The notes under the pieces: model-generated
The model's database searches: none
Told to the model about the DNA's origin: nothing
The model's input: the letters and a program-made list of their open reading frames with translations, nothing else
Source: Tricholoma matsutake
Taxonomy: Eukaryota > Basidiomycota > Agaricomycetes > Agaricales > Tricholomataceae
NCBI GenBank assembly: GCA_026075535.2
Contig: AP026545.1
Coordinates: forward strand, 4,526,001-4,590,000
DNA: 64,000 nucleotides
Reading direction: 5' to 3'
In this document: in pieces, positions 11,417 to 21,759 of the stretch
How the letters are laid out: each line of letters opens with the position of its first letter
How positions within the stretch are numbered: position 1 is the stretch's first letter
Program-made: the position numbers and the translations under genes

Positions 11417-11756
11417 TTTGAGACGAGATGGAGTGGTAGAAAAGAAACGAAAGGAGCGAAAGCCCAAATCTAGAGGGACTGAATTATGCAAGACGTGATT
11501 CATAACAAGTCTCCTTTGGCGGAGGTTGGACGGAGGTTCAAATCGATGGAACAATGCAGACTTGACATGCTTGCTTTATACCGCCAAAATAGTATTCATT
11601 ACATGTAAAGTCTAGCAGGGTTCATGCTATAAAAGACCTAAGAATCCTATTCAAGCAGCTGCAGTCTCTTTTGCATTGAAAGTGAGAGTCATTGAGGGAG
11701 TGCTAAATATAGATTTTGCACAAACAAGCACACGCGCGTTTTCTGCAAGTCTCTGA
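11417..11756. promoter_or_regulatory. Divergent region between TRL1 and UTP3
   Basis: 340 bp separate the preferred TRL1 start from the UTP3 start (202 bp if the outer TRL1 ATG is used). Both genes serve RNA maturation, so co-regulation is plausible but only inferred. Confidence 0.45.
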
Positions 11757-13920
11757 ATGCCTCGTCGTCGATCTACCAAAGTTCGCTCTAAAAGTGGAAA
11801 GCCACGTCCTATTAATCGCAGCGAAGGAAATTTGAAGAAATGGGAAAAGATCTCTGATATTCCTTTGGACGAAGAGGATCAATGTGTGTTTTCAGTTCTG
11901 GACCTACATATGACCTATTAACCCGTTCGTGTAGTCCATGCTTCCAGAGATAAAATTCTCCTTGATGGCAAAGACCTCATTGATGACGACGACGGTGACG
12001 GTGATGAGGTATTTGCCTTGAAAGGCCTGGACGACGAGAGCGGGGATGACGGCGGAGAGGACGAGGATGTAGACATGGACGATCTGGATGACGAAGAGGT
12101 TATGGAGAAGACACTTGCGCCCAAGACGAAGAAGCAAAAAGCTCAGCGAAAGAAGGAGCTTGTCCAATCAGAGTCGTCTGAGGAGCCGGAGTCGGAGGAA
12201 GAAACTTGGGGGAGGAGTAAATCTGCCTATTATTCTTCCAACGCACCACAACTCGATTCTGATGACGAAGAAGCCAATGAACTTGAGGAGCAGGAAGCTA
12301 AACGACTCCAAGCTAAATCACGCGAAGATCTGGAAGACGCTGACTTTGGTCTGGAGGACATTGGAACTCACGAAGGAACAAAGTACGCAACCATCTCGTC
12401 TATTCAACTTAGTAATTAAGTTTGTCCTAGTGAGCTTCTGGAACATGCACCTGTTGCTATCGCGCCTGTACCGCAAGATACAAACTCCATTATCCGTCAC
12501 CTCGAGAAAACTAGCCCAGAGACGCTGGCACTTACGAGGGACTGGGAAGATACAGCTTACAGTCTTATGGAAACTCAAACTGAGATTGCCAAGTAGGTTC
12601 TGATACTCAATCTTTCTCCAATATCTGATGTTTCAAAGAGCACAAGCAGACGAGACGAGTCCTCTTTCCATCCGACTAATGCACCTCCGATATCGCAAGT
12701 ATTTGAGTTTTGTGGTCGTCTTAATGCTAACCAATATATAGAGACGTTGCTTAGTTACACCACGACCCTGGCATTTTACATTTATCTTCGCTCCTCCGAG
12801 AAATATGTCCAGCGGCCAGAATCGCTTAGGTCTCATCCCGTGATGGGTCGTCTCTTGACGCTTAAGCAAGCGCTCGCAACCATTGAGGAATTTGAGACAG
12901 GGGTGAAGCTCGCCGATGAGGATAGTGAAGACAACGACTTGGCCGATCTGATGTGGGAGGATGGAGTGGAGATGCTTGGTCTCGACAAAGACGAGTTGAA
13001 ACTACTTCTTATGGACGCAGAGCATGTTCCGCCGCAAAAACCCCCCAAAAAGAAGCGGAAAACGTCAACCAAGGCCTCTAAATCTGATCCTCCTGTTGAC
13101 TCTTCCGTCAAAGAACCGGTCTTCGATCTTGTTGAACCGGAATTTACATCGTCGAAGTCGTCCGTTCGCATTGATCCCGATGTTGAAATGACAGATGCTT
13201 ACGGCGAAACTTCATCACTTCAACATGCAGATGCTGCGGACAAGAAAGCGCGTAAAAAGACCCTTCGATTCCACACCTCCAAAATCGAGAGTGCCAGCGC
13301 CAGGCGACAAGGGGCAAGAAATCAGGCTGTCGGTGGTGATGATGACCTCCCATATCGCGAAAGACGAAAGGAGAAAGAGGCTCGGCTTGCAAAAGAAGCA
13401 GCTGCCAAAGTCAAAGGGCAAGGAGGTGCGGACTTGGATGACACAGCTCCCGAGCCTGAAGTCAGGACACGGAAAGATCAGGAAGACGACAGTTCGGGCG
13501 ACGAAGCGAATGATCCAGATGGGTATTATGAACTTGTCAAGAAAAAGTCGAAAGCCAGGAAGGATCAGAAGAAAGCTGAATATGAAGCAGCCCAGGCGGC
13601 GGAAAGGTATGTGCTGGTCTATCAACTGGGATGTCACCCCTTCATGTGTATCGAGCAGGTTCGATAACGACGAACAGGACAGTATGTCTGGACCCCGTTC
13701 TCTCACGCGTGCAATACTGGCAAATAAGGGTCTCACCCCTCATCGTGCAAAGGCCGTACGCAATCCAAGAGTCAAGAAACGCCAAAAATTCGAAAAGGCG
13801 AAGAAGAAGCTTTTGTCACAAAAGCCAATATTCAAGGGCGGCCTGGCGGCTAGTGGTGGAAAGTACGATGGAGAGAAATCAGGCATTTCCAAGGTTGTCA
13901 AGAGTGTTCGGTTGGGATGA
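11757..13920 (+). CDS. utp3: SAS10/UTP3, small-subunit processome protein
   Basis: Component of the U3 snoRNP small-subunit processome, acting in 18S pre-rRNA processing in the nucleolus. Exons: 11757-11883, 11935-12382, 12431-12592, 12639 to about 12711, about 12744-13606, 13659-13920. The N-terminus is basic (MPRRRSTKVRSKSGK) and is followed by long acidic tracts (DDDDGDGDEV, DDLDDEEVMEKT). The Sas10/Utp3/C1D domain is at LLEHAPVAIAP...LSYTTTLAFYIYL...HPVMGRLLTLKQ. The C-terminal Sas10 domain is complete: NKGLTPHRAKAVRNPRVKKR...FKGGLAASGGKYDGEKSGISKVVKSVRLG. The fourth/fifth exon junction is unresolved: the only in-frame joint found would use a 32-nt intron. Convergent with FCF2. Confidence 0.93.
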
Positions 13921-14506
13921 CTGGTTTTTCGTTTTCTATCCTTGACCCTGTTAAGGTTGGAAGTCACGATCGTATTTACATGCGACTTGTCTACGCGGTC
14001 TATTCTTTCAACAGAGCTTATAGGATCACTGCACCTTTTGCGATCTGAACTGAATGATATGATTCGTTTGCCCAATCTTTGGAAGATATGACATGTCAGG
14101 AAGGTGAAATGTCTTAGGCGAAGAGCAATAAAGTAGGCAATTTGATCACCGACAATGACCTTGCGCAATTGGGTTCACCTTCAATACAGCCTCCCCTGCA
14201 AAGTAGATATTTCAAGCACGTCTAAAATGTTCTCCTCGTCACGGTGCACAGTGAGTAAATGTACATGTAAATACATCGTTAGACGCAAGCGAGTAATCGT
14301 AATTCAGCTATGGAGATCCTAGCACTTAAGTTGTTCTTGCGTGTCGGTTTTGCACCGCAAGTGTCCTCTGGACGAAAGTAAAGGTCAGGGTTGGCTCACG
14401 CTACAGCGATGGCACCTGGTGGAAGCGCACTCTCCAGTTGCCTCGCTCATAAACGGTGAAGTATTCGGCAGTGCAGCACCATAAGATTAAATTGCAAGAC
14501 GTCATA
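13921..14506. other. Convergent intergenic region (UTP3 / FCF2)
   Basis: About 590 bp between convergent stops. No domain-bearing frame or repeat was seen. It is longer than the neighbouring gaps, so a non-coding RNA is possible but unsupported. Confidence 0.4.
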
Positions 14507-15603
14507 TCACCACTTCCCCCTCCGCATGGCTCTCTTCACGTGTAATGTGTTTCTCCCTCTCGCACCTCTTTCTGCTTGAAGGTCATTGAACTTCTTCTTG
14601 GCATAACGTTTTGCCTCGGCATCGTCCACAAGTTCATCAACCAGGGTTCTTTTTCGGTTTGCGTGTGTCAGATTGTCTCCGCTGGCAGTACCAAATGGCG
14701 TGCTTGCAGGGATAATGGTACCAATCTTGAACAAGGTTATTTGTTAGTGGGAAAGCACGCGCCGTGACACAAAACGGCTGACCGCAAAATGTTCTGGTAG
14801 ACCCTTGATTCCCTTGCCCTCACCCTCATCCTTTCGGTAGAAACGTTTAGGGTCGAGTTGATTGCGAAGACGAAGGGCTTCCACTTCGCGGTATAACCGA
14901 GGTAGATCAGCTTCTGAAGGTGCGGGCAGATCAAACCAATCAGGACCAGCGGTCTTGTTTTTGAGCTAGTTGTTATCAGTATAGACAACTATATCACAAT
15001 CAAAAGGAAGAACTCGCTGCTTTCTTCTGTCGTTTGGTTAACGGTTTCCCGCTTTTAGTCAACTCTGGTGGAGGAACAGGCGGTTGTGGCACAGTATGCG
15101 AAGATGATAAGCCTTCTGCAAGTTTGACATCCGGATCGAAGAGTGAAGATGGCCCATCGAGACAGGATTCAGGAAGATCAAAGTATGGAGGAGGGAGAAT
15201 CCCTGGATCTAACGGAGGCAAAGGTCTGGATTATATCTAATGAGAGTTGTTGCATTAGTGATATGCATACATACGTACGGTTCCTCGCCGCTTAATGTGA
15301 TAATCTGCTCCTCCGGTTCTACCTCTTCGTTGTTCTTTTGTGCTGCTGCAGCGGCATAATTTTTTCGGGCCTTTTCCAATAATGACTCGAGATATTCGGG
15401 CGTAACGATGTCACTATCCGAGTCTGAAAGATCAGAGTCACTGTCCGAGCTCGAATTTGTTGATGAATTGGAATCCGAGCTCGATTCCGGGTGGTCCTGC
15501 GGAACTGTTCAAACATATATGAGAAAATAACGTAGCATAAACATAGATAGTCACCAATGGGTTTTCCTTTTCCCTTTGTTGCTAATGAACTTGTAAGGGA
15601 CAT
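14507..15603 (-). CDS. fcf2: FCF2-like pre-rRNA processing protein
   Basis: Nucleolar factor needed for early 18S pre-rRNA cleavages (family of yeast Fcf2 and vertebrate DNTTIP2). Exons: 15603-15555, 15504-15279, 15225 to about 15010, about 14965-14784, 14725-14507. The N-terminal half is Ser/Asp-rich (SSSDSDSDLSDSDSD) and acidic. The Fcf2 domain is clear: TAGPDWFDLPAP, LRNQLDPKRFYRKDE, LPEHFAIGTIIPAS, NRKRTLVDELVDDAEAKRYAKKKFNDLQ. The third and fourth exons do not join in a consistent phase with canonical sites (exon end near 15010, exon start near 14965), so a splice error, small exon or sequence indel is likely there. An upstream GTG at 15654 is in frame, but the ATG at 15603 is preferred. 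Confidence 0.88.
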
Positions 15604-15684
15604 CGAAGAGACACGGATGGTCTTATAAGTTTGATTCTGAAGTGGATCGATCACGTGTACACATAAACTACGCGTTCGACAGCA
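15604..15684. promoter_or_regulatory. 81-bp bidirectional promoter FCF2 / COQ5
   Basis: The two start codons are divergent and only 81 bp apart, so both transcription starts and any regulatory sites are confined here or lie within the opposite gene. A TGATCACGTGTAC stretch at about 15646-15659 contains a CACGTG E-box, a plausible site for a bHLH factor. Confidence 0.6.
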
Positions 15685-16707
15685 ATGTTACGACTGTCCG
15701 TTGGTCGAAATCTATGGCTGTCCTTGCCTTGGTATGGATCGGCGAACTCTATTCGGCACATAACTTCCCAAGGATCTTCTCCATCGTCGTCGCCACCCAA
15801 CACAGTCAACTCTCGAACTACATCTTTCGGATTTAGAACAGTTCCCGAGGAGGAGAAAGAATCTCTTGTAAAAGATGTCTTTGATTCAGTTGCATCATCA
15901 TATGACCTTATGAACGATGCATCGTCCCTTGGTGTCCATAGACTATGGAAAGACACGTTTGTTTCGTCGCTGAAGCCCGGGAGGAAAGGTCCCAAACGGT
16001 GTTTGGATGTCGCTGGAGGGACAGGAGATATTGCTCTTCAGATTCTGGATCATGCAAGGGAAAAGTACGCAGATAGAGAGACGACCGTAGAAGTCGTGGA
16101 TATCAACGGTGAAATGCTGAAGGAGGGCGTCCGGCGTTTCAAAAAAACTATGTACCACAACAGTGAGCATCACCCGCTTCGTTTTGCTCCAACTCTTTCT
16201 CATGTTTTACAGCACCTCAGATATCATTCCATGAGGCTAATGCGCAAGCGCTACCCGCAGACAAGTTTGCGGACAACATTTACGATCTCTATACCATTGC
16301 TTTTGGTATTCGGAATTGTACATCAATTCCTGCAGTGTTGAAGGAAGCGTATCGCGTCCTTAAGCCAGGAGGTACGTTCGCTTGCCTGGAGTTCAGCCGT
16401 GTTAATAATCCTCTGCTGGGCCTGTGAGCTATCTCGTCTTAGAAGTGTTGCCCCTGCCCACTGACTCGATCATAGCATGTATGATCAATACTCATTCTCT
16501 ATAATTCCACTTCTGGGAACGATCCTGGCTGGGGATAGAGCATCATATCAATACCTCGTTGAATCTATTAGGAAATTCCCTCCACAACCTGAGTTCGCGA
16601 GTATGATTCGGGAAGCCGGTTTCACGACGGGACGTGATGTGGATGCGGGAGCGTGGACAGACCTGTGGGGAGGAATTGCATGTATACACAAAGGGGTGAA
16701 AATATAG
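15685..16707 (+). CDS. coq5: COQ5, C-methyltransferase of ubiquinone synthesis
   Basis: 2-methoxy-6-polyprenyl-1,4-benzoquinol methylase of the mitochondrial matrix; methylates the ubiquinone precursor ring using SAM. Exons 15685-16162, 16213-16423 and 16476-16707 join in frame to 306 aa. Residues 1 to about 35 are a basic, Ser-rich mitochondrial presequence ([18 protein letters not shown]). The UbiE/COQ5 signature [17 protein letters not shown] is followed by SAM-binding motif I ([13 protein letters not shown]). [21 protein letters not shown] and LEFSRV follow, then a C-terminal [13 protein letters not shown]. All usual motifs are present, so it should be functional. Confidence 0.95.
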
Positions 16708-16886
16708 AAGGCACAACAATGAACTTCTTTGCCAGACTCCTATATGTTATGCTTGAGGTTGAAATTCGAAAGTGATGAAACTCAAGCTCGCTTCCGATTG
16801 CCGATCACCGTACATCATCCGAGTCTGAGGCCTGAGGCCGGAAAGACAACTGCAACTTTGCAGACCCACCTTGGTCTATCGCCACC

Positions 16887-19648
16887 ATGTCCGCTTCCAA
16901 TGCTGCCTTTCCAATGCCGCCAGCGTCGGCGGATCTTCCCACTACTTGGGCCTTCTTGGAAGAAGGCGTTGACCACATAATGACGAAACTACAGACCGGC
17001 GTCTCATACTCCAAGGTAATCATCTCATCGTGTTTCCTGAGGATCTTACCCGATCTTCTTTAGTACATGTCGCTGTACACTGTGGCGTACAATTATTGCA
17101 CATCTTCCAAAATGCATGGGTCCTCATCGGACTCACTAAGCATGGGAAACCGAAGTAAGTACCCGAGCATATCCTTATCGACGCCGTCTTAATACATTCA
17201 TTCATAGCTGGCGCCAACTTGATGGGCTCTGATCTCTACAACAATCTTATTCGATACTTCGTAGCTCATCTCAAATCCCTTCGAGAGGTCAAGTCATTCA
17301 ACAAGTCTTGGCTTATATCCTGACACACTTGCCACCCAGAAAACGGATAACTTTCAAGATGAGGCGGTCCTACGGTACTATGCTGCAGAATGGGACCGAT
17401 ACACAACTGGAGCGAATTATATAAATCGTCTTTTCACATATCTAAACCGACATTGGGTGAAGCGCGAAAGAGACGAGGGTCGGAAAGGTGTCTACCCGGT
17501 GTACACAGTAAGTCGTGTGCCCGGTTATACTCTACTGTTCCGCGATTTAATACCTTCGTAGCTTGCCCTTGTCCAGTGGAAGAACAATCTTTTCATTCCT
17601 GTACAACAGAAACATACGAAACTGGCTGGAGCTATCCTGCGTCTCATAGAAACACAACGAAACGGCGACACGATCGATCAAACCCTCGTCAAGAAAGTCG
17701 TAGACTCCTTCGTATCACTTGGATTGGACGACTCCGATCCTAACAAAGCGTGTCTTGATGTGTACAAGGAACACTTCGAGAATCCATTTATTGCAGCGAC
17801 GGAGATATACTACAGGCAAGAATCCGAAGCATTTCTAGCGGCTAACAGTATATCAGACTACCTCAAAAAGGCGGAAGAACGACTGAAGGAGGAGGAAGAC
17901 CGCGTGGAACGTTATCTTAACACTCAAACGCGAAAAGTGCTCATCAGCAAATGCGAGCATGTTCTCATCCGTGAACACTCAGAGTTAATGTGGGAAAGCT
18001 TCCAAAGCCTCCTAGATTTTGATAAGGATGAGGATCTGCAACGGATGTACGCTCTGTTGTCACGGATACCTGAAGGCTTAGAGCCTCTTCGCAAAAAATT
18101 TGAGGAACATGTGAAGAAAGCCGGACAGGTTGCGATCTCGAAACTTGTGGGCGAAACAGGTGCCAATGTTGATGCGTTAGATCCGAAAGCTTACGTCGAC
18201 GCTTTGTTGGAAGTCCACAGAAAGAATTCGGAGACGGTGACAAGGAGCTTCAGGGGAGAAGCTGGTTTTGTGGCGAGTCTGGACAAGGCGTGTAGAGAAT
18301 TTGTTAACCGTAACGCTGCTACGGGAGCATCTAGTTCGAAGTCACCGGAGCTGTTGGCCAAGCATGCGGATCTGCTTCTACGCAAGAATAATAAGTTAGC
18401 AGAGGAGGGTGATCTGGAAGGTGCTCTGAACCGGGTGGTTTGTTTCATCCCTCATCATTTTGATACCCGCATCCTGAAGCTGGATCAACAGATGATTCTT
18501 TTCAAGTACATCGAGGACAAAGATGTGTTCCAAACGTTCTACACCACCAAATTATCCAAGCGCCTGATTCATGGCGTGTCTGCATCGGATGAAAGCGAAG
18601 CAAGCATGATCTCCAAGCTGAAAGAGGCTTGTGGTTTTGAATATACGAATAAACTTCAGCGCATGTTCACAGGTTTGTGTCCCTGCATACGTTCTCGCCC
18701 ACTACTCACTGGGATTACCAAGACATGAGTCTGAGCAAAGATCTGACCGACCAATTCAAAGATCGAATGCAGCAGAATCACGACGATATGGACATGAGCT
18801 TTAGTATCATGGTTCTAGGAACCAACTTCTGGCCGTTGAATCCCCCCAACCACGAATTCGTCATTCCCACAGAAATTCTCCCAACGTATGATCGGTTCCA
18901 GAAGTACTACCAGATTAAGCACTCAGGCAGGAAGCTGACATGGTTATGGAACTATTCGAAGAACGAATTGCGCACAAACTACCTGAATCAGAAATACATT
19001 CTGATGACCAGCTCCTTTCAAATGGCCGTCCTTCTGCAATACAACCACAACGACACTTTGTCATTGGCTGAGCTCGTTTCAGCCACCTCCATACCTAAAG
19101 AACTTTTGACGCAAGTGCTGGCACTACTGGTCAAAGCGAAGATTTTCATCAATGATGAGACCGAGCAATACGACCTCAACCCGGGTTGGTACTAAGCAAG
19201 TTCATCATGCCTCTGGGTTAACATCAATACATAGGCTTCAGATCAAAGAAGATTCGCGTCAACCTCAATCTGCCAATAAAAGCAGAAACCAAAGCGGAGT
19301 CCACAGACGTTCTGAAGACTGTAGACGAAGACAGGAAGTACGTCATTCAGGCGACGATTGTCCGGTAAGCAATTTTGCTTGTGCCAAAAGCAGCCTGATC
19401 TGATATAACGTCCGCAGAATCATGAAAGCACGGAAGACGATGAAGCATCAACCGCTCATCCAAGAAGTCATATCTCAAATCTCCCAGCGATTCGCGCCGA
19501 AGATCCCCGACATCAAGAAGGTGTGTGTAATCACCGCGTTCTTAGTGATGTTTTGTGACACAATTTTTAGGCTATCGACACGTTGTTGGAGAAAGATTAT
19601 ATCGAACGGGTGGATGGCACTAAAGACACCTTTGCTTATGTGGCATAA
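16887..19648 (+). CDS. cul1: Cullin-1 (CDC53/CUL1), SCF ubiquitin ligase scaffold
   Basis: Scaffold of SCF E3 ubiquitin ligases: the N-terminus binds SKP1/F-box, the C-terminus binds the RING protein RBX1. Ten exons join in frame: 16887-17015, 17064-17154, 17208-17287, 17340-17507, 17562-18434, 18492-18672, 18723-19184, 19235-19364, 19418-19520, 19571-19648; 764 aa, normal for CUL1. Visible features are N-terminal cullin repeats (YVAYNYCT-type YTVAYNYCTSS; YLNRHWVKRERDEG), the cullin homology domain (DVFQTFYTTKLSKRLI; MVLGTNFWPL) and the winged-helix neddylation site VRIMKARKTMKHQPLIQEV, whose Lys after IM is the NEDD8 acceptor. It ends with LLEKDYIERV...FAYVA. The 57-nt intron 18435-18491 is in frame without a stop and could be retained. 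The start lies in GCCACCATGT. Confidence 0.95.
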
Positions 19649-20500
19649 TTGCGAGTCCATTTATCTACTCATCTCTCATTCTATTGTCCTCCTGTATCCT
19701 CCATCATGTGTAGCATACTATTGCTGTTTGTTGTTCTAATTGACTTCGAGTCTCACTGACATCATCAATCACCAGCTATAAGGTAGCATGAGGCAGCCTG
19801 AGCTTCGTTTGTATGATAACCACTATGTCACAGCGCTCCAAAGGGAGCATATTTGTAAGCAGAACAAATGCTTGAAGAGCAAAGTCCTTATAAATCTGTT
19901 GATAGTTCCGCTATGACATAGCGGCTACGGGGATGGTAGGGGGTCTGGCCGGCCCAAAGAGAAATCCGACTTCGAGCTCGTCCGCCGCCGTAATTACTCT
20001 TTTTGCTCTTGAGAAGCAGTTCAATGTCGTCCGAGGCTCCCAGTAGACAGTCAATATGTAATAGTAGGGTAATAGTCAAGTAGCACTTAGTGTGATTTTT
20101 TGCTAGTGTCGAGCTCAAACCATATGCCGAAGAAAATTTGTTGTTGACATCATTGACTCGGAGTAGTAGGACGGACAAACTAACGGGTGAAACAGAAAAG
20201 CTGGCGAGTTTACGGAAGAGAGCACACTGCAATGTCCAGCTTGTAGCATAGACATCCAGGTTGGAATGGGTGGGCAGAAAAATCTCGACATCCATAAAGG
20301 TTCCAAAGCATGTCGACTCGAATGTGAACGTTAACAATCAACGAAGGTGACATCATTACAAGGGGAATCACGTGTTCAATTTACCATATAGGGACGGTTA
20401 GTTATAGACTCAGGCTTAAATTTTTTTGGAATGTCACATGATTGGTGGCTGTGAGCACGGGTTGATGTGACGAAAAGGTGCAACTGTCATTTGGAAAAAA
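19649..20500. other. Boundary region between unique genes and transposon nest
   Basis: It holds the CUL1 3' end and one minus-strand frame at 20337-19888 (149 codons, no recognised domain, described separately). Sequence from about 20520 onward resembles transposon genes, so the left edge of the outer KDZ-type element is probably in or near this stretch. I could not find its terminal inverted repeat. Confidence 0.4.
19888..20337 (-). CDS. Doubtful hypothetical ORF, 149 codons
   Basis: Open frame starting MLTFTFESTCFGTFMDVEIF and ending RSRYVIAELSTDL. It has no domain I recognise, and hydrophobic and polar parts alternate irregularly. It may include unspliced introns or be chance. Kept because it is the only long frame between CUL1 and the transposons. 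Confidence 0.2.
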   Translation of the reverse strand: MLTFTFESTCFGTFMDVEIFLPTHSNLDVYATSWTLQCALFRKLASFSVSPVSLSVLLLRVNDVNNKFSSAYGLSSTLAKNHTKCYLTITLLLHIDCLLGASDDIELLLKSKKSNYGGGRARSRISLWAGQTPYHPRSRYVIAELSTDL

Positions 20501-20519
20501 AGAACCAGAAAACATGATA

Positions 20520-21235
20520 TGCCTCAGAAGGTGAGTATTCTTTGATGAGAAGCATCTAATATGTTGAATTCCCTGAAGGAACTACAGAATACCCCAGAAC
20601 TAACAGTAGATGATCATGCAGCACATTACTTGAAGGGAAGATTAACCACTTGATGCATGCTATGGATGACATGTGAGTTGTTCAAGTTTGACAGTCAGCA
20701 GCGCATTGCACTTGACATACACTAGGTCTCCACCACATTCTCAACCTATTGATATGGAGGAAACACAGTCACAAGCAATTCATGATGAACCATGTCATGG
20801 TGCCACTGCCAATACGATATTAAATGAACCCACATCTTCATACCCTTCTCTGATTGATGTCAATACATTCGAAGATCTACCAGCTACCACATCCACTCCT
20901 ACATTGACCAAATGTCAACTGACCAAAGACAAACTGTGTTGCGGCATTCAAGTCAGCCTACCTCCTGGAAAAAGCCCACACACATTGTATCCATTTGGTA
21001 TTCATGATGAGCTTTGTGACCCCTAGGATTACACCATTATTTCAGGTGTCTCAAACCTACAAGGCATTCTTCAGCAGATGGAAACTGGGGTGCATGAAAA
21101 TACACACATTTGGCATATCATGGTGTTGGGGGCCTTGCAACCATTATAAGGAGGGAACAAGTAGAGGTTACAGCCTTGCACTTACAAAAACTAAATGATG
21201 CATGGAAGCTAGCAGGTAAAGCAGTTGGAATTGAT
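20520..21235 (+). pseudogene. KDZ-type element accessory gene, fragment 1
   Basis: The plus strand reads ELTVDDHAAHYLKGR, then CCGIQVSLPPGKSPHTLYPFGIHDELCDP, then in other frames SNLQGILQQMETGVHENTHIW and LNDAWKLAGKAVGI. These are hallmarks of proteins carried by Agaricomycete transposons, often near CxC2/KDZ genes. Frameshifts and a stop at 21024 show decay. The gene is cut at 21235 by the copia element and resumes at 26938; the joint restores AVGIDDLKQW. Confidence 0.7.
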
Positions 21236-21509
21236 TGTTGAAATTAATCCCAGTGATGCATGCTGTATACATGAGGCAATACATGCAGCATACGCATGTT
21301 ACTGCGCTTACTGTGCATACATGCGGTAAACACATTCCTGAGTCATGTGACGTCCTTATTATTATGTATATAAGGAGAACCTGTACCATAGTAGGAATAC
21401 AGTGTTCTTACCTCTGCTAACCCTAGCTGTAAGTCTAAGTAAACCCCAGGTAGGTTGTAAGGAACATGTTGTCTCTTCCACTGTGCAGTGTATATAGTCT
21501 GCTCCAACA
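21236..21509 (+). repeat. 5' LTR of the copia element
   Basis: 274 bp, TGTTG...CAACA. It contains a TATA-like TATTATGTATATAAGG at about 21357-21372, likely the promoter of the element's transcript. Confidence 0.92.
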
Positions 21510-21521
21510 GGTTATGGGCCC
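21510..21521 (+). other. Primer-binding site matching half initiator tRNA-Met
   Basis: GGTTATGGGCCC directly follows the 5' LTR. It is complementary to the anticodon region of initiator tRNA-Met (GGGCCCATAACC), not to the tRNA 3' end. The same site is known from Drosophila copia, which primes from a cleaved tRNA-iMet half. Confidence 0.8.
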
Positions 21522-21759
21522 TGCTGGGCACGTCGTGAACGCGCCTTAATTGGCTGCGAATGACATTGACTTCATCGTCTCCAAATTATAACCTTGCGCT
21601 CTTCGTGAGCTGCATTGCGCTCCCTGCGAGCTGCACATAAAACCTAGGTTGACTAGGGTTAACCACTCTGAAGGAGTGTTTTCTCCTGAGAACATTAAAT
21701 GTGTTTTATTGAGTAAAAAGACTGATTGAGCGCTTTTAAACAGCTGCCACCACAAAATC

